From: an uncultured Lachnospiraceae bacterium
GTDB lineage: Bacteria; Bacillota; Clostridia; Lachnospirales; Lachnospiraceae
Length of the DNA stretch: 15,617 nt
NCBI GenBank assembly: GCA_947178465.1
Contig: CAMWYL010000031.1
Location: forward strand, 1 to 15,617
Direction of reading: 5' to 3'
Part shown: in pieces, positions 15,326-15,617 of the stretch
Layout of the letters: each line of letters begins with the position of its first letter
How positions within the stretch are numbered: position 1 is the stretch's first letter
Notes under the pieces: model-generated
Seen by the model: only the letters and a program-made list of their open reading frames with translations
Told to the model about the DNA's origin: nothing
Databases searched by the model: none
Made by a program: the position numbers and the translations under genes

Positions 15326-15400
15326 ATGGAAAGAAGTAAAAATCAAGCAGTATATAGATTCCTTCCAGATATATGGATTTCTGAAAAAGATGATGAAAGT
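15326..15400 (+). CDS. Third gene of the helicase operon, truncated at a sequence junction
   Basis: ATG 15326 follows the DrmA-like stop by 12 bp with GGTGA about 7 nt upstream, the same spacing style as the other genes of the operon. It reads MERSKNQAVYRFLPDIWISE, then KDDES, after which the DNA becomes GC-rich. The frame stays open to the window end but then gives a Gly/Arg-rich peptide that is the wrong frame of a lipoprotein. So only about 25 residues look native. Position suggests a DrmB-type or other partner of the two helicases; the fragment is too short to identify. Confidence 0.6.
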
Positions 15401-15617
15401 GGCCGCGATGCTCGCGGCAGTGGTGCTGGCGGCGGGAATGACCGCGTGCCAGAAGAAGGACGGCGCGGAGGCAAGCGGCACGGCGCAGAAGTCGGCGGGA
15501 ACGGCAAAGCCAACACCAGTGAACGAGTTCAGCAGGGTCATCGGGGCGAAAGCCAAGGCTTTGGCAATGCCCACGCCGGTGAACGAGTTCAGCAGGGAGC
15601 TGACGGAGGACGCAAGC
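15381..15617 (+). CDS. Lipoprotein N-terminus, 3' end outside window, start codon replaced
   Basis: From 15381 the frame reads (CTG)KKMMKVAAMLAAVVLAAG then MTACQKKDG, a bacterial lipoprotein signal peptide with the lipidated Cys at codon 15447-15449. A normal start would be ATG AAA AAG at 15381, but the first base is C, so only the internal ATGs at 15390 and 15393 remain, and no RBS precedes them. After the Cys comes a low-complexity Ala/Gly/Lys spacer, then PTPVNEFSR twice with a 20-residue period. It is a secreted, membrane-anchored protein of unknown function, cut by the window end. High GC and use of a different frame from the preceding gene mark it as a foreign segment here. Confidence 0.65.
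   Translation, partial: MKKMMKVAAMLAAVVLAAGMTACQKKDGAEASGTAQKSAGTAKPTPVNEFSRVIGAKAKALAMPTPVNEFSRELTEDAS
15519..15597 (+). repeat. 60-bp-period direct repeat in the lipoprotein gene
   Basis: GTGAACGAGTTCAGCAGGG occurs exactly at 15519-15537 and at 15579-15597. In the lipoprotein frame both encode VNEFSR preceded by PTP. The 41 bp between the exact copies differ more, apart from the adjoining PTP codons, so this is an older or coding-level repeat and not a fresh duplication. More copies may lie past the window end. Confidence 0.7.

Noticed and set aside
15245..15574. - strand frame of 109 codons across the junction
   Set aside because: It spans the chimeric junction and is the reverse of the lipoprotein signal peptide; hydrophobic Ala runs come from GCG/GCC codons read backwards.
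1..15617. tRNA, rRNA, integrase or att sites bounding the AT-rich block
   Set aside because: Looked for at both edges of 9600-15390; none recognised, so the island boundary rests on composition and gene content only.

Overview
The window looks like chromosomal DNA of a gut-type clostridium (Firmicutes, probably Lachnospiraceae). The basis is strong AGGAGG-type ribosome binding sites, Clostridia-style gene families, a cytosolic pectin-type glycoside hydrolase, and an ECF sigma/anti-sigma pair. It contains no rRNA, tRNA, CRISPR array or transposase that I can see. The genus is inferred from pattern memory, not from a search.

Region 1 (1-2198, + strand): a leader holding a five-codon mini-ORF and a hairpin precedes an MFS drug-efflux-type transporter broken by one missing T in a T-run. 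A P-loop kinase-like protein follows. Region 2 (2213-6686, - strand, read right to left): a large GH28-like beta-helix protein, then a transcription factor whose body resembles the flagellar stator MotA and rotor FliG, then a small integral membrane protein. The last two look like one operon. Region 3 (6741-8123): a gene-poor stretch with an 11-bp inverted repeat and an orphan terminator-like structure, then an acidic coiled-coil hypothetical protein, three 31-bp tandem repeats, a perfect 34-nt palindrome and an intrinsic terminator. Region 4 (8122-9514, - strand): an ECF sigma factor and its overlapping one-TM anti-sigma factor.

Region 5 (about 9600-15390, + strand) is the striking part. It is an AT-rich block, unlike its surroundings. 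It starts with a small XRE/Cro-type regulator broken by one extra base over a UGA. A tightly spaced operon follows: a UvrD-like SF1 helicase with an unassigned ~240-residue N-terminus, then a 1133-residue SF2 helicase resembling DrmA of the DISARM phage-defence system. A third gene starts 12 bp later and is cut off after about 25 codons. I read this as a candidate defence island: a DrmA-type helicase partnered with a UvrD-type helicase instead of the usual DISARM methyltransferase/DrmB set.

Region 6 (15381-15617): at an 18-19 nt stretch that could belong to both partners (TGAAAAAGATGATGAAAG), the sequence switches to GC-rich DNA. That DNA encodes the start of a lipoprotein in another frame, with its own ATG apparently lost. 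The switch is either a microhomology deletion/recombination or an assembly chimera, so the real content downstream of the defence operon is probably not what follows here. Two single-base frameshifts plus this junction mean read-level checking should come before biological claims about pseudogenes.
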